A stretch of 24,295 bases of DNA from Planctomycetaceae bacterium (GCA_902629495.1 CACORA010000027.1:1-24295), one strand, 5' to 3'; counted from the first letter of the stretch, positions 1 through 8,415 are shown. Notes: a model not told the origin generated them from the letters alone. Translations and numbers: made by a program.

Positions 1-1836
1 GGCACCCATACTTGCTGGAGACCATGACTGTCCGTGATACCACGAGGGTTGATAGTGACCCTCAGCACCTGGATTGGCACTAGCAGCTGAAACAAGATCC
101 TGGAACTGTTCCGCCCACTGATTGGCCACACCAAGGGCCACAGCGTAGGGTAAGAATCTCTCAAATGTAGCAAGCGTTTGCTCAGGAGGCGTTCCGTCTT
201 GACTGTTGGAAGTCATTTGCTCGAGACGATCCTTTTCTGCCGTCGACAGATACATACGAAATCCATCAATACGATCCATGATAGCGCGCCCTTTTCCTGT
301 AGGTGCCTTAATCAATTCATAAAACAGGACATTCACTCCGATGATCCCTAGCAAGAGAGGGACAATCCAGAGTGATGTTTCCGTGGCAAGAAAAACAATT
401 GCCACGAACTCACCTGTCACAAAAGGAATGGAAAAGAGCGTCAGCACAGAAGCCTTAACAATACCGCCCACACGACTGATCCCTCCTCCAATAAAGACAC
501 CCCACCATGAACGAATCAAAGCATGAATTAATACGGCCACAACGGTAGACCAGATAGAGAGCCATAACAAAATGAAAGCAACCTTCCCTGTGGCATTTGA
601 CCAGCCATCGAAAAAAACGACTGCATTAACAGAAAAAACCGAAAGAATGACTCCGAAAAAAAACCACATGCGATTGACGCGAAACAAGTCGCCCTCAAAT
701 TCTTTCATGAGTGATTTTTTCAAGGATTCAATTGCTTTTGAAAACACTTTGTGGTGTGCCTTATCGATCGTAATTTCTGATCGGGGACCGAGTAAGTCTC
801 GAAACACCTTCTTTTCACCTAAAGAGGCACCTGCAACATCATTGACTTTTCGGGACAATGTATATTTCTGATCGACTTCACGAATATCAAGTGATCCTTG
901 ACTTGCGAGCGAAAGAATAGCCGTTGAAAAACACTCCTTGTCAAAACCCATTCTGTCAATGAATCTCACAGCACCGGGACTAAGATTATTGGGGGGGGCA
1001 AATTCGGGAATGACAACACCAGTTGCTGGATCGCGACCAACAAACCACCATGTCAATGAAAAATAACCCGTCACAAGCACGAGCGCCAGAAACATTCGCA
1101 GGATATATCCATCATCAAACACTCGACTCAAGACTGTTGGCTCGTCTACAAATCCTTTGGCAAACTGAACAACAATCGTCACTCCTTCTTGCGTCTGAAG
1201 GGGTTGTGTCGTCTTGAATTCAACACGGGGCCTTTGAGGGTCAACGGTACATTGAATATTTCGCTGATTTTTTGATCCTAATGGCCCGACATACGCCTCT
1301 GCTTTCACCGAATCAACAGGCATTTTATCTGGGAGGACAACGCTTGCGGTTGCTCGGTCAATCGGAAACTCCCAGGCATGCCCTGTAACATTCCAATAGA
1401 CTTCATCATGATCATCATAGAAACGAACCTGTGATGTCGTGTATGTAATCACATAGGTATATGCACCAGGGTCTAGGCGATGAGACTTCCGTCCAATGTA
1501 GATCCGCTCCACAGCACCCATCTCTCTTTTTTCTGTATGGTACGGTTCATCATGTCCATCACGCTGGATACGAAGAATCTCAATTGGAACGTTTGTGAAG
1601 CCTGCAAGTCCTCCACCACCATATCGAATGGGAATATCACGATAAATTCCTCGGGATATTTTCTTCCCTTCTGTGATCACCTTGATGGTCTCCGTGACCG
1701 TCATGATGCCATCAGCACCGACATCAATATCACATGAAAAGTCTGTTATGCGCTCAGTGGCAGTAGCGGCACTCTGCGTACATACAAAAAGAACAACGAC
1801 TGCCGTCAAAAACCATTTCCAATGATTCTCACTCAT
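1..1836 (-). CDS. DUF2207 family membrane protein (3' end outside window)
   Basis: The frame is open from an ATG at 1836 to the window edge, giving 612 residues without a stop, so the C-terminus is missing. The start follows a GGGAG ribosome site about 9 bases upstream and lies 15 bases after the lemA stop. The protein has a signal peptide (residues 1-25), an extracytoplasmic beta-rich domain with the family motifs YRDIP (66-70) and [12 protein letters not shown] (139-150), a transmembrane segment near 246-266, then [12 protein letters not shown] (281-292). A pair or more of membrane helices follows (about 390-510). The cytoplasmic tail contains GFRMYL and [12 protein letters not shown], both typical of DUF2207/YciQ-like proteins. 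The family often sits beside lemA, as here. Its biochemical role is not established; envelope function is inferred from topology. Confidence 0.9.
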   Translation of the reverse strand, partial: MSENHWKWFLTAVVVLFVCTQSAATATERITDFSCDIDVGADGIMTVTETIKVITEGKKISRGIYRDIPIRYGGGGLAGFTNVPIEILRIQRDGHDEPYHTEKREMGAVERIYIGRKSHRLDPGAYTYVITYTTSQVRFYDDHDEVYWNVTGHAWEFPIDRATASVVLPDKMPVDSVKAEAYVGPLGSKNQRNIQCTVDPQRPRVEFKTTQPLQTQEGVTIVVQFAKGFVDEPTVLSRVFDDGYILRMFLALVLVTGYFSLTWWFVGRDPATGVVIPEFAPPNNLSPGAVRFIDRMGFDKECFSTAILSLASQGSLDIREVDQKYTLSRKVNDVAGASLGEKKVFRDLLGPRSEITIDKAHHKVFSKAIESLKKSLMKEFEGDLFRVNRMWFFFGVILSVFSVNAVVFFDGWSNATGKVAFILLWLSIWSTVVAVLIHALIRSWWGVFIGGGISRVGGIVKASVLTLFSIPFVTGEFVAIVFLATETSLWIVPLLLGIIGVNVLFYELIKAPTGKGRAIMDRIDGFRMYLSTAEKDRLEQMTSNSQDGTPPEQTLATFERFLPYAVALGVANQWAEQFQDLVSAASANPGAEGHYQPSWYHGQSWSPASMGA

Positions 1837-1851
1837 GCTATGTATCTCCCT

Positions 1852-2454
1852 CTATGTATTGTCTTGATACAGTTTGATCGAAGGGGGAAGCCGCTGGGTG
1901 ACAGAACTGACTTCAAAATACTCAGCCAGAGGAAAACCGAAAAAGGCTGCAACAAGGTTGGATGGAAATGATTCCACTGTGATATTCAGGTCACGTACTG
2001 CACCGTTGTAGTATCTACGGGAGTATTGAATCGCATCCTCAACCTCAACCAACTGCTCTGAGAGTCGTACAAATGCGGCATTTGCTTTGAGATCTGGATA
2101 CGACTCCACTACAGCAAAAAATGACTTGAGTCCACCCGTCAGACGATTTTCTGTGTCGTTCCTATCGTGCATCGACTTGCTGGCATCGGCTGCACTACGA
2201 AGCCGAGTGACATCTTCGAGCACCGATCGCTCAAAGCCAGCGATACCTGTCACGCAAGCAACAAGATTCGGCACTAGCTCATGGCGTCGCTTGAGCTGAA
2301 CATCGATTCCACTCCATCCCTCACGGACAAGATTCCGTTGTCGAATCAAACGATTGTACGACACAGCAACCCAAACAAGAAAAACAACCGCTACTGTTGC
2401 CACGACCACTGACCAAATACCACCCGCAGTGATCGTGACAGCAGTAGGATTCAT
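1852..2454 (-). CDS. lemA: LemA family membrane protein
   Basis: This 200-residue protein has one N-terminal membrane helix (about 11-33) followed by a helical cytoplasmic or periplasmic domain. The LemA hallmarks are present: YNRLIRQRN (33-41), VQLKRRHELVPNLV (52-65), the central YPDLKAN and the late RRYYNGAVRDLN. Length and architecture match the family. The ATG at 2454 is preceded by a GGGG stretch at suitable spacing. It lies 55 bases downstream of the Ni-SOD gene and 15 bases upstream of the DUF2207 gene on the same strand, so the last two are probably one transcript. LemA proteins are widespread and commonly paired with DUF2207 or TPM-domain proteins, but their precise molecular function is unknown. 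Confidence 0.95.
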   Translation of the reverse strand: MNPTAVTITAGGIWSVVVATVAVVFLVWVAVSYNRLIRQRNLVREGWSGIDVQLKRRHELVPNLVACVTGIAGFERSVLEDVTRLRSAADASKSMHDRNDTENRLTGGLKSFFAVVESYPDLKANAAFVRLSEQLVEVEDAIQYSRRYYNGAVRDLNITVESFPSNLVAAFFGFPLAEYFEVSSVTQRLPPSIKLYQDNT

Positions 2455-2503
2455 AACAACCCCATCATTTGGATTTGCATTTTCAAGAAACAGAATGGTG
2501 ATT

Positions 2504-2521
2504 CATAGTCTAATGACTATG
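2504..2521. other. Hairpin spanning the sodN stop codon
   Basis: A perfect 7-base inverted repeat (CATAGTC / GACTATG) with a 4-base loop overlaps the last codons and stop of the Ni-SOD gene. No T-run follows on the minus strand, so it is not a typical intrinsic terminator. It could act as an mRNA 3'-end stabiliser or a partial attenuator before lemA, or be chance. Confidence 0.35.
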
Positions 2522-2968
2522 GTCAAAATCTGGCTCTTTTCCTTCATATGCTCGGTAGAGATTGAGAATAGCCTCTTCCAAAGCCTTTGCTGTAGCGGCA
2601 TCGGTAGACTGCTTGCACTTCATGGCTGCCGTTGTGACCGAATGAGCAGCCTTCAACTGCGCAACGTATTGAGGGGAATCAGCTTTAATCCGTTGCGCGA
2701 GAAAGTACGAAGCGACCGTCTCTTGAATACTGGCTGCATGCGCCTCTTTCGTCATAACCCATCGAGCAAGCTGATTAGCATCCTGACCATTTGTTTTCCC
2801 TGCAAGGTCGTTAATCTGAAGTTGTGCTTTTGCAATGGTCTGCTCATCTTCGAGTAACTGCTCAAAACGCAGCTGATCGCCATAGATTCCACAGGGCACC
2901 TGACAATGCGCAAAAACAGTTGATGTCAAAACAAGTGATAGTAAAAGGCCAAAACTGGTACGAAGCAT
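2510..2968 (-). CDS. sodN: Exported nickel superoxide dismutase
   Basis: Ni-SOD disproportionates superoxide using a nickel ion held by an N-terminal hook. The ATG at 2968 is chosen because an AGGAG site lies about 9 bases upstream and because it begins a clean Sec signal peptide (residues 1-20, ending VFA). A longer open frame exists upstream to 3277, but that stretch is arginine-rich, looks non-coding and overlaps the divergent gene. Cleavage after residue 20 would expose HCQVPCGIY, matching the Ni-hook pattern His1-Cys2-x-x-Pro5-Cys6-Gly7-x-Tyr9. The rest (about 132 mature residues) is helical, as in the Ni-SOD four-helix bundle, and ends in a short acidic/His tail (DFDHSH). Position 3 is Gln where the Streptomyces enzyme has Asp. 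No sodX-like maturation protease gene is visible nearby, so signal peptidase probably generates His1. It is followed by lemA on the same strand. Confidence 0.92.
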   Translation of the reverse strand: MLRTSFGLLLSLVLTSTVFAHCQVPCGIYGDQLRFEQLLEDEQTIAKAQLQINDLAGKTNGQDANQLARWVMTKEAHAASIQETVASYFLAQRIKADSPQYVAQLKAAHSVTTAAMKCKQSTDAATAKALEEAILNLYRAYEGKEPDFDHSH

Positions 2969-3060
2969 AAAAAATTCTCCTCTTTCATTTATTTTGAAGA
3001 AGCGACATGAACCAAAAACCATATTACGATACACGAACATGATGCAGAAAGGGGTTCCTC

Positions 3061-3546
3061 GTGGCATCGTTGGTATTTGTTGTTCTAGAAATGCTGTTTC
3101 TCGCGGGCGCACACTGGCTCGGAGGGCCACCCTGGGTGGTTTTGGGGGCGGCAACGGTCGTCTTTCAGTCCGTGATGAAACCACATGCCAGAGGTCTACT
3201 GTATCAAATTCCAGCCGCCATCTGGCTGATCTGCTTTTATTTGGTCCACAATCGAGAGCTTTTTTTCCCTTATTCAATCGCCTTGGCAGCGTGTGTCACA
3301 CGTCTGTTTGAAGGTCGCTCTCGATGGCCTGGATTCCTTGCGGGAGTATGCATTGTCACACTCTTCATGCTTGTTCGAATACTTCAACAGGCAACACCAC
3401 GCGTATTAGCTGTTGAACTGGTCGTTGCGGTGATCATCCTGATTGCTTTGCAGGCATTCCATGGTCGACGGTGGCGGAACCAACTGATGTCACTGCTTAT
3501 CGTCGGTCTCGCGTCGATTCTGGCATACATCGGCCTTGCTTTCTGA
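3061..3546 (+). CDS. Small integral membrane protein, unknown function
   Basis: The 161-residue product is almost entirely hydrophobic, with about five or six predicted membrane segments and short basic loops (for example GRRWRN near 137-142). A GTG at 3061 is the start. The frame is closed by a TGA at 3040, no ATG lies between, and an AAGGGG ribosome site precedes the GTG. It is transcribed divergently from sodN (92-base gap) and converges on the symporter gene with only 9 bases between stops. Size and layout are reminiscent of MreD-like proteins, but I see no diagnostic motif and do not assign it. The continuous, strongly hydrophobic translation and the ribosome site support a real gene. 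Confidence 0.72.
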   Translation: MASLVFVVLEMLFLAGAHWLGGPPWVVLGAATVVFQSVMKPHARGLLYQIPAAIWLICFYLVHNRELFFPYSIALAACVTRLFEGRSRWPGFLAGVCIVTLFMLVRILQQATPRVLAVELVVAVIILIALQAFHGRRWRNQLMSLLIVGLASILAYIGLAF

Positions 3547-3547
3547 C

Positions 3548-3566
3548 ATGGCACATCATGTGCCAT
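3548..3566. terminator. Possible bidirectional hairpin between convergent genes
   Basis: A perfect 8-base inverted repeat (ATGGCACA / TGTGCCAT) with a 3-base loop lies just after the plus-strand membrane-protein stop and covers the stop codon of the convergent symporter gene. The position suits a shared transcription end, but no T-tract follows on either strand, so the terminator call is weak. Confidence 0.35.
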
Positions 3567-5055
3567 TCGGACGAACGTCGCCGTTCGCGAGTTTCTTTTG
3601 ATACTCGCTTAATCCTTTTGACACGATACCAGTCAGAAAAAGAACCCCCAAGATATTTGGGAACGCCATTCCAAGAATCATCAGATCTGAAAAGTCGAGA
3701 ATATTTGTGGCTGTGACGACAGATCCCAAAAATGTGAAACATAAAAACATTAATCTGTAGATAATGGTGAATGATTCTCCAAACAACCACGTCCAGCAAC
3801 GCTCTCCGTAATAGGACCATGAGATCATTGTTGAGTAGGAGAATAGGAAGATGGCAACTGCAAGCACATACGGAAACCATGAAATCTGATCCGCCATGGC
3901 AGCCGATGTGAGTGCAGCCCCCTGCTGATTGGCAACATAGTCTGAAAAACGTGCATCGTCACACACCCCGGTAATCACAATCACCAATGCAGTCATTGTG
4001 CACACAACCACTGTATCAATGAATGGCTCTAAGAGAGACACAATACCCTCTTGAACAGGATATTCACTACGGGCAGCCGAATGGGCGATGGCAGCTGAAC
4101 CAATGCCAGCCTCATTTGAAAAAGCTGCACGTCGAATCCCAATGACAAGACAGCCAAGAAAACCACCGGCTGCTGCCTGAGGATTGAGTGCGCCCATAAT
4201 AATTGATGAGCATGCTGATGGGATCGCTGTGATATTTGTGACCAAAATATACACGCACGCCAAAAGATACAGCACACACATTGCTGGTACGATTTTGTCT
4301 GCTACAGACGCGATCCGTCGAATGCCACCAATGATCACAATACCAACAAGCCCGGCCATCATGAGACCATATGCCCATGGATACGAATCAAAAAATGGAA
4401 CAATGGTTCGAACTTGATCAAGCCCCAATCGAACCTGAAACGAATTTCCGCCACCCAGTGAACCACCGATACAAAGAATGACAAACGCGATGGCAAGTAC
4501 ACGACCAAGTGCTGTAAGACCCCGGGCAGCAAGTCCCTCAGACAAGTAGTACATGGCACCACCCATAATACTTCCATCTGGCCGAATGTGACGAAACTGT
4601 TGTCCAAGAGTGACCTCTGTGAACTTTGCTGACATGCCAAGCAGACCGGCCATAATCATCCACAGCGTTGCACCAGGACCTCCAGTTGATACAGCAATTG
4701 CTACACCAGCTATATTGCCAAGGCCTACCGTCGCAGATAAGGCTGTAGCCAGTGCCTGAAAATGACTGACCTCTCCAGGTGCATCAGGGTTATCGTACTT
4801 TCCCTGAACCAGATCGATTGCATGCCAGAACATCCGTATGTTGACGAATTTCATGCGGAGTGTGAAAAAGATCGAACCAGCCAGTAACCATGCTACAACG
4901 ACTGGCATACCCAATCCCGGTACCTCCCAGAAAAAAATAGCTGCAAGGGGTTGAACAAGGTACTTCCCAAAAAAAAGGTCTGCTTGTTCCTCGAACGTCG
5001 ACCGTTGTGCATCAACAGCAGCAAAAAGCCACGCGTTTTCGTAAACTAGCGTCAT
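3556..5055 (-). CDS. Sodium:alanine/glycine symporter, AGCS family
   Basis: The 499-residue protein is a polytopic inner-membrane transporter of the AGCS (alanine or glycine:cation symporter, AlsT/AgcS-like) family. It imports a small neutral amino acid with Na+ or H+. Family signatures are clear: the block ALSATVGLGNIAGVAIA at 105-121, followed by GGPGA (125-129), KFTEVTLG (144-151), and the conserved FSNEAGIGSAAIAHSAA in the second half. Hydrophobic segments cover most of the chain, consistent with about 10-11 helices, and length is typical. The ATG at 5055 has a GAGG ribosome site about 8 bases upstream. It is divergent from the sulfatase gene across an 86-base gap and convergent with the upstream small membrane protein. 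The exact substrate cannot be read from sequence. Confidence 0.95.
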   Translation of the reverse strand: MTLVYENAWLFAAVDAQRSTFEEQADLFFGKYLVQPLAAIFFWEVPGLGMPVVVAWLLAGSIFFTLRMKFVNIRMFWHAIDLVQGKYDNPDAPGEVSHFQALATALSATVGLGNIAGVAIAVSTGGPGATLWMIMAGLLGMSAKFTEVTLGQQFRHIRPDGSIMGGAMYYLSEGLAARGLTALGRVLAIAFVILCIGGSLGGGNSFQVRLGLDQVRTIVPFFDSYPWAYGLMMAGLVGIVIIGGIRRIASVADKIVPAMCVLYLLACVYILVTNITAIPSACSSIIMGALNPQAAAGGFLGCLVIGIRRAAFSNEAGIGSAAIAHSAARSEYPVQEGIVSLLEPFIDTVVVCTMTALVIVITGVCDDARFSDYVANQQGAALTSAAMADQISWFPYVLAVAIFLFSYSTMISWSYYGERCWTWLFGESFTIIYRLMFLCFTFLGSVVTATNILDFSDLMILGMAFPNILGVLFLTGIVSKGLSEYQKKLANGDVRPNGT

Positions 5056-5141
5056 GGTGTATGCCTCACCCCGGGAGTTGCAAATTTTGTTGGTAACTGC
5101 ACGTGTAGATTACTATTTCTTATGGCTTTAAGAGAAATCCG

Positions 5142-6629
5142 ATGCTTCATTTAATATTCAACTTCTTTGTTTTCTTGTGTATGGCATCCTCTGCAACGCA
5201 TGTGATTCTCGCATCTGATCGCCCCAATGTTCTTTTCATACTCTGTGATGACCTGCGGCCAGACGCAGTGGGATGCCTTGGTTCAAAGCATGTGAAAACC
5301 CCCAATATCGACGCGGTTGCCACAGATGGAGTCACATTCCTCAATAGTTTCTGCACAACGTCCCTGTGCTCTCCAAGCCGGGCAAGTATTTTGACTGGTC
5401 TGTATGCACATGCCCATGGCGTTCGAAACAATTTTACTGAATTGCCCGAAAGCCTCCCTCATTGGCCCGCTCGTCTTCAGAAGGAGGGCTACGATACTGC
5501 CTACATCGGCAAATGGCATATGGGTGAAGGAAACGATAAGCCAAGACCGGGCTTTGATTGGTTTGTCTCGCACAAAGGACAAGGAAAATACTTTGATACT
5601 GAATGGAACGTGAATGGAGCACAGTATGAGACGCCAAAGGGCTACTACACGACTGTTGTGACTGATTACTGTCTTGCATGGCTCAAGCAACGTACACCCA
5701 ATACGCCATGGTCTCTTTGCCTCGGGCATAAGGCACCGCACTCTTTTTACTTTCCTGAGCCAAAGTACGAACACACATTTGATAATGTGACCATTCGCTA
5801 TCCCGATAGTGCCTTTCATCTTGAAACACAGCCAGACTGGATTCGACAGCGATTACCAACCTGGCATGGTATCTACGGTCCACTATTTGACTGGCGAAAA
5901 AACTTTCCTGATCGTCGACCAGAGGCTGTTGCTGATTTTGAAAAAATGGTTCAAGCGTACTGGGGCACCGTTCTTTCTGTAGATGACAGCGTCGGCAGAC
6001 TTGTAACATTCCTGAAGGAAAGTGGTCAGTATGACAACACACTCATCGTGTTTATGGGAGATAATGGCTTACTTGAAGGTGAACATGGAATGGTTGACAA
6101 ACGAACGATGCATGAGCCAAGCATACGCGTTCCACTGATTGCTCGCGGACCTGGCTTACCCAAAGGATCAACAGTCACTGGCCAGGTACTCAACGAGGAT
6201 ATTGCCCCAAGTATCCTTGATCTCTGCGGAGCCGAACCCCTGAAGGATATTACCGGGAAATCATGGCGGAAGCTTGCCGGAGGAAACGATACCAACTGGC
6301 GGACAACCTGGCTCTATGAATACGACTATGAAAAGCAGTTTCCATACACGCCAAACATCCGAGGTATCCGTACGGATCGATGGAAATTTGTTCGCTATCC
6401 TCATGGCGACGGTTCTCCGGACCGACATACGCCAGAAATGTATGACCTCACGAATGATCCTCTTGAACTAAACAACCTCGCTGAAAATCCTGCATTTGCG
6501 ACACGTCGCGCAGAACTCGAACGCCAACTGCAGACAGCACTCCTGAGATTGAATCTCACTCCGGTTCGAGACACCATGCCGATCGATGAGGGAATTAAGA
6601 CAGAACTGCCCGATAAAAAAATTCGATAG
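5142..6629 (+). CDS. Secreted formylglycine-dependent sulfatase
   Basis: This 495-residue type I sulfatase hydrolyses sulfate esters. A signal peptide covers residues 1 to about 24, so it acts in the periplasm or outside the cell. Metal-binding Asp36-Asp37 sit in the N-terminal LFILCDDLRPD block. CSPSR at 76-80, followed by ASILTG, is the motif whose Cys76 is converted to formylglycine. GKWHMG (123-128) and MGDNG (305-309) carry further active-site residues, and Lys320 lies in VDKRTMHE. The C-terminal subdomain with MYDLTNDPLE is typical. All core catalytic residues are present, and length matches iduronate-/choline-sulfatase-like members. Activation needs a formylglycine-generating or anSME enzyme, not seen here. 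The substrate is unknown; in marine planctomycetes such enzymes usually act on algal sulfated polysaccharides. It is divergent from the symporter, and ferritin follows 185 bases later. Confidence 0.96.
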   Translation: MLHLIFNFFVFLCMASSATHVILASDRPNVLFILCDDLRPDAVGCLGSKHVKTPNIDAVATDGVTFLNSFCTTSLCSPSRASILTGLYAHAHGVRNNFTELPESLPHWPARLQKEGYDTAYIGKWHMGEGNDKPRPGFDWFVSHKGQGKYFDTEWNVNGAQYETPKGYYTTVVTDYCLAWLKQRTPNTPWSLCLGHKAPHSFYFPEPKYEHTFDNVTIRYPDSAFHLETQPDWIRQRLPTWHGIYGPLFDWRKNFPDRRPEAVADFEKMVQAYWGTVLSVDDSVGRLVTFLKESGQYDNTLIVFMGDNGLLEGEHGMVDKRTMHEPSIRVPLIARGPGLPKGSTVTGQVLNEDIAPSILDLCGAEPLKDITGKSWRKLAGGNDTNWRTTWLYEYDYEKQFPYTPNIRGIRTDRWKFVRYPHGDGSPDRHTPEMYDLTNDPLELNNLAENPAFATRRAELERQLQTALLRLNLTPVRDTMPIDEGIKTELPDKKIR

Positions 6630-6632
6630 CTG

Positions 6633-6648
6633 ATAAAAATATTTTTAT
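6633..6648. other. AT-rich 16-base palindrome after the sulfatase gene
   Basis: A perfect dyad (ATAAAAAT/ATTTTTAT) starts 3 bases after the sulfatase stop. It lies about 170 bases before the ferritin start. It could be a protein-binding dyad or part of a transcription end; no consensus (for example a full Fur box) is recognisable. An AT-rich sequence of this length can arise by chance. Confidence 0.25.
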
Positions 6649-6814
6649 GTAAAAGTTATCTTCTATTCATTTGTAAAATGGCGACTATGATATTTTTTTT
6701 ATGCCATTGATCTTCCAACGACATTTCATTTCGTATACTTTTATCTATTGATTCATACGCATCCAGAGATCACCATTCTTCTGGCTCTGTTTACCTAACC
6801 AAAGGACCCCACTC

Positions 6815-7330
6815 ATGAGTTTCCGGAAGTCTCTCAACGAAGAAGTCGCATCTGCCTTGAATGAACAGATATGCATCGAATCATCAGCAGCCTTCCTCTA
6901 CTTTTCCATGGCCTCATGGGCCAGTGTTCAGGGCCTGACAGGCATGGCACAATGGTTTCGTGGCGAGGCAAAAGGTGAACTGACGCATATGAATCTTTTT
7001 GTTGATTACCTCAATGATCGTGACTATCAGGCGAAATTTGCCACCATTGAGGCACCAGAGTGTGAATGGGCCAACCCTATCGAGGCCTTTGATCTTGTTC
7101 GGACGCAGGAGCACAAACTGCTTCAGCGCATGAATGACCTGATCGATCTTGCCGACAAACATAATGATCATCTCACGCACAGTTTTCTCACACAGTTTGT
7201 ACCTCAACAAATCGCTGATACGGCTGAAGCAGATGACGTGCATGATCGACTGACGCTTGTTGGAGGTGATGGCCATGGCCTCATCCTGATCGACCAAGAA
7301 CTTGGCCGTGATGCCGAAGGTGACCACTAA
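6815..7330 (+). CDS. Non-haem ferritin (FtnA-like)
   Basis: The 171-residue protein is a four-helix-bundle ferritin that oxidises Fe(II) and stores it as mineral in a 24-subunit shell in the cytoplasm. Aligning by eye to E. coli FtnA, ferroxidase ligands Glu22, Glu55, His58 (in GELTHM), Glu99 (in QEHKL) and Gln132 are kept. The C-terminal block LTLVGGDGHGLILIDQELG fits the family's end. Where FtnA has a run of glutamates (residues 129-131, including the third-site Glu130), this protein has Ala-Asp-Thr (134-136), an unusual change at the third iron site. The ATG at 6815 follows AAAGGA at about 8 bases. A TATACT sequence at 6734-6739 could be a -10 element, with no good -35. No haem-ligating bacterioferritin methionine was evident. 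Confidence 0.93.
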   Translation: MSFRKSLNEEVASALNEQICIESSAAFLYFSMASWASVQGLTGMAQWFRGEAKGELTHMNLFVDYLNDRDYQAKFATIEAPECEWANPIEAFDLVRTQEHKLLQRMNDLIDLADKHNDHLTHSFLTQFVPQQIADTAEADDVHDRLTLVGGDGHGLILIDQELGRDAEGDH

Positions 7331-7775
7331 TTTGTGCCGATTGGTGTCATTCAGCGCACCCTTTCTCACAACTCCAACAGAGCTTTGAGCTCGAGCATCA
7401 GGGACTGGTGAGACATGTCTTGTGGAACAATCCTCCAACTGGTTGTCATGCGCCAAAGCCTGACACAATGGGGGCGACAAGGCCTCGCTTCATACTCTGA
7501 TTGCTGGTTCGAGAAACGATGCCTAACAAGCAACTGAAGCTCCTCCACCTGACTGCACCGCCGCGATATACAAACGCGTCACAGAGACGAATCGCCCCAT
7601 ACAAAACAACTGTGTGACTGTCAGCCGTGTGCCGTCTTGTGTTCTATGACTACCGTCCCAAATGAGTGACTCGCTTCACCCCTGCCATTCAACGCCTAAA
7701 ATGGTCACATCGTCAAGTGGTCCCTTGGGCTGACACCACTGCTGTCACGATTGCGCCCCACTTTCCTAAGGTCTG
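7331..7775. other. 445-base region without a confident gene
   Basis: Between the ferritin stop and the convergent STAS gene I see no complete gene. A 60-residue minus-strand frame (7366-7548, GTG start) exists but has no recognisable motif, ribosome site or membrane segment. A short tail resembling a phosphatase C-terminus lies at 7676-7744 on the minus strand. The stretch may hold decayed coding sequence. No tRNA fold or strong terminator was found. Confidence 0.5.
7676..7744 (-). pseudogene. Possible PP2C/SpoIIE-type phosphatase C-terminal remnant
   Basis: A 22-codon minus-strand stretch bounded by stops ends in GPLDDVTILGVEWQG and a TGA. The DDVT-hydrophobic-LG pattern followed by the stop resembles the end of SpoIIE/RsbU-type PP2C phosphatases, where the paired aspartates bind metal. 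It starts 31 bases after the stop of the STAS gene on the same strand, just where a cognate phosphatase gene would be expected, but the rest of the catalytic domain is absent. The match is short, so chance is possible. Confidence 0.35.
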
Positions 7776-8132
7776 TTAGGTGAACGTTGCCAGTGCTGTG
7801 GGAGCATCCTTATGAATACTGAAAAGCTTGTCGAGACTTGTCAGTTTGAAGACCTGAAAAATTTCAGGACGAATGTTACACATCTTCAACCGCCCTTTTC
7901 CGCCTGACACTTTTCGATGCAACTGCCCCAGGAGGCCAAGCATCGCACTGGACATGAATTGCACATTGCCAAAGTCCAGAAGTACATCTGGGCCAGGAAT
8001 ATCACCCAAGAGCGTATTGAGCTCGGTCTTGATTTCATCCAATACCGTGTCATCAAGAATCTTGGCATCTTTGAAGACCACCATATGGATATCACCCGAT
8101 TTAGCCGTCTGTATTCTGCGAAACTGATCCAT
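7776..8132 (-). CDS. STAS-domain anti-sigma-factor antagonist
   Basis: The 118-residue product is a single STAS domain like SpoIIAA/RsbV. Such proteins bind an anti-sigma kinase when unphosphorylated, releasing the sigma factor or another partner; phosphorylation of a conserved serine blocks binding. The strand LLDFGNVQFMSS (51-62) followed by AMLGLLGQL matches the family's D-x-x-x-V-x-x-h-D/S-S-S-x-h-h-G-h core, with Ser62 aligned to the phosphorylated serine. Position 61 is Ser where SpoIIAA has Asp57. The length is that of a stand-alone antagonist. The ATG at 8132 has GGAAGG upstream at roughly 14 bases, a long spacing. No kinase or intact phosphatase lies beside it; only a possible phosphatase tail follows. 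It is divergent from the first BBP7 gene across 283 bases in which I see no gene. Confidence 0.88.
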   Translation of the reverse strand: MDQFRRIQTAKSGDIHMVVFKDAKILDDTVLDEIKTELNTLLGDIPGPDVLLDFGNVQFMSSAMLGLLGQLHRKVSGGKGRLKMCNIRPEIFQVFKLTSLDKLFSIHKDAPTALATFT

Positions 8133-8415
8133 TGCTATCGACTTACCTTCCGTCAGAGGAAAATCTTGCTTGTTCTATCTGAATTCTGAAAGACTAGCCT
8201 CCTGAACTCCTGCCTGTCCATGAACGTCTCGCGAACCTGCCTAAATCAACATATTTCACTCATTCTCAACGTGTTTTTGCTCCCTTTCTCAATCGGAATT
8301 CCCAATCTTCAGAATACCTCTCCAGTAATGTTCTTGTTCGGAAAGTGCCGATAGAAACGATCATTCCGGCTGACTGTGATGTTGCCTGTCCGTTTGTAAA
8401 AAGGGTTCCTTCAGC

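Noticed and set aside
572..871. Plus-strand small frames over 341-1737
   Set aside because: They are antisense to the DUF2207 gene, whose minus-strand translation shows clear family motifs.
2969..3277. N-terminal extension of the Ni-SOD frame
   Set aside because: The extra 103 residues are arginine/proline-rich, lack a ribosome site, overlap the divergent gene and would bury the signal peptide. The ATG at 2968 has AGGAG and begins the signal peptide.
3061..3546. Assignment as MreD
   Set aside because: Only size and hydrophobicity agree. There is no mreB or mreC neighbour and no diagnostic motif.
7366..7548. 60-residue minus-strand frame as a gene
   Set aside because: No motif, ribosome site or domain is seen, and it overlaps another open frame. 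It is more likely chance or decayed sequence.
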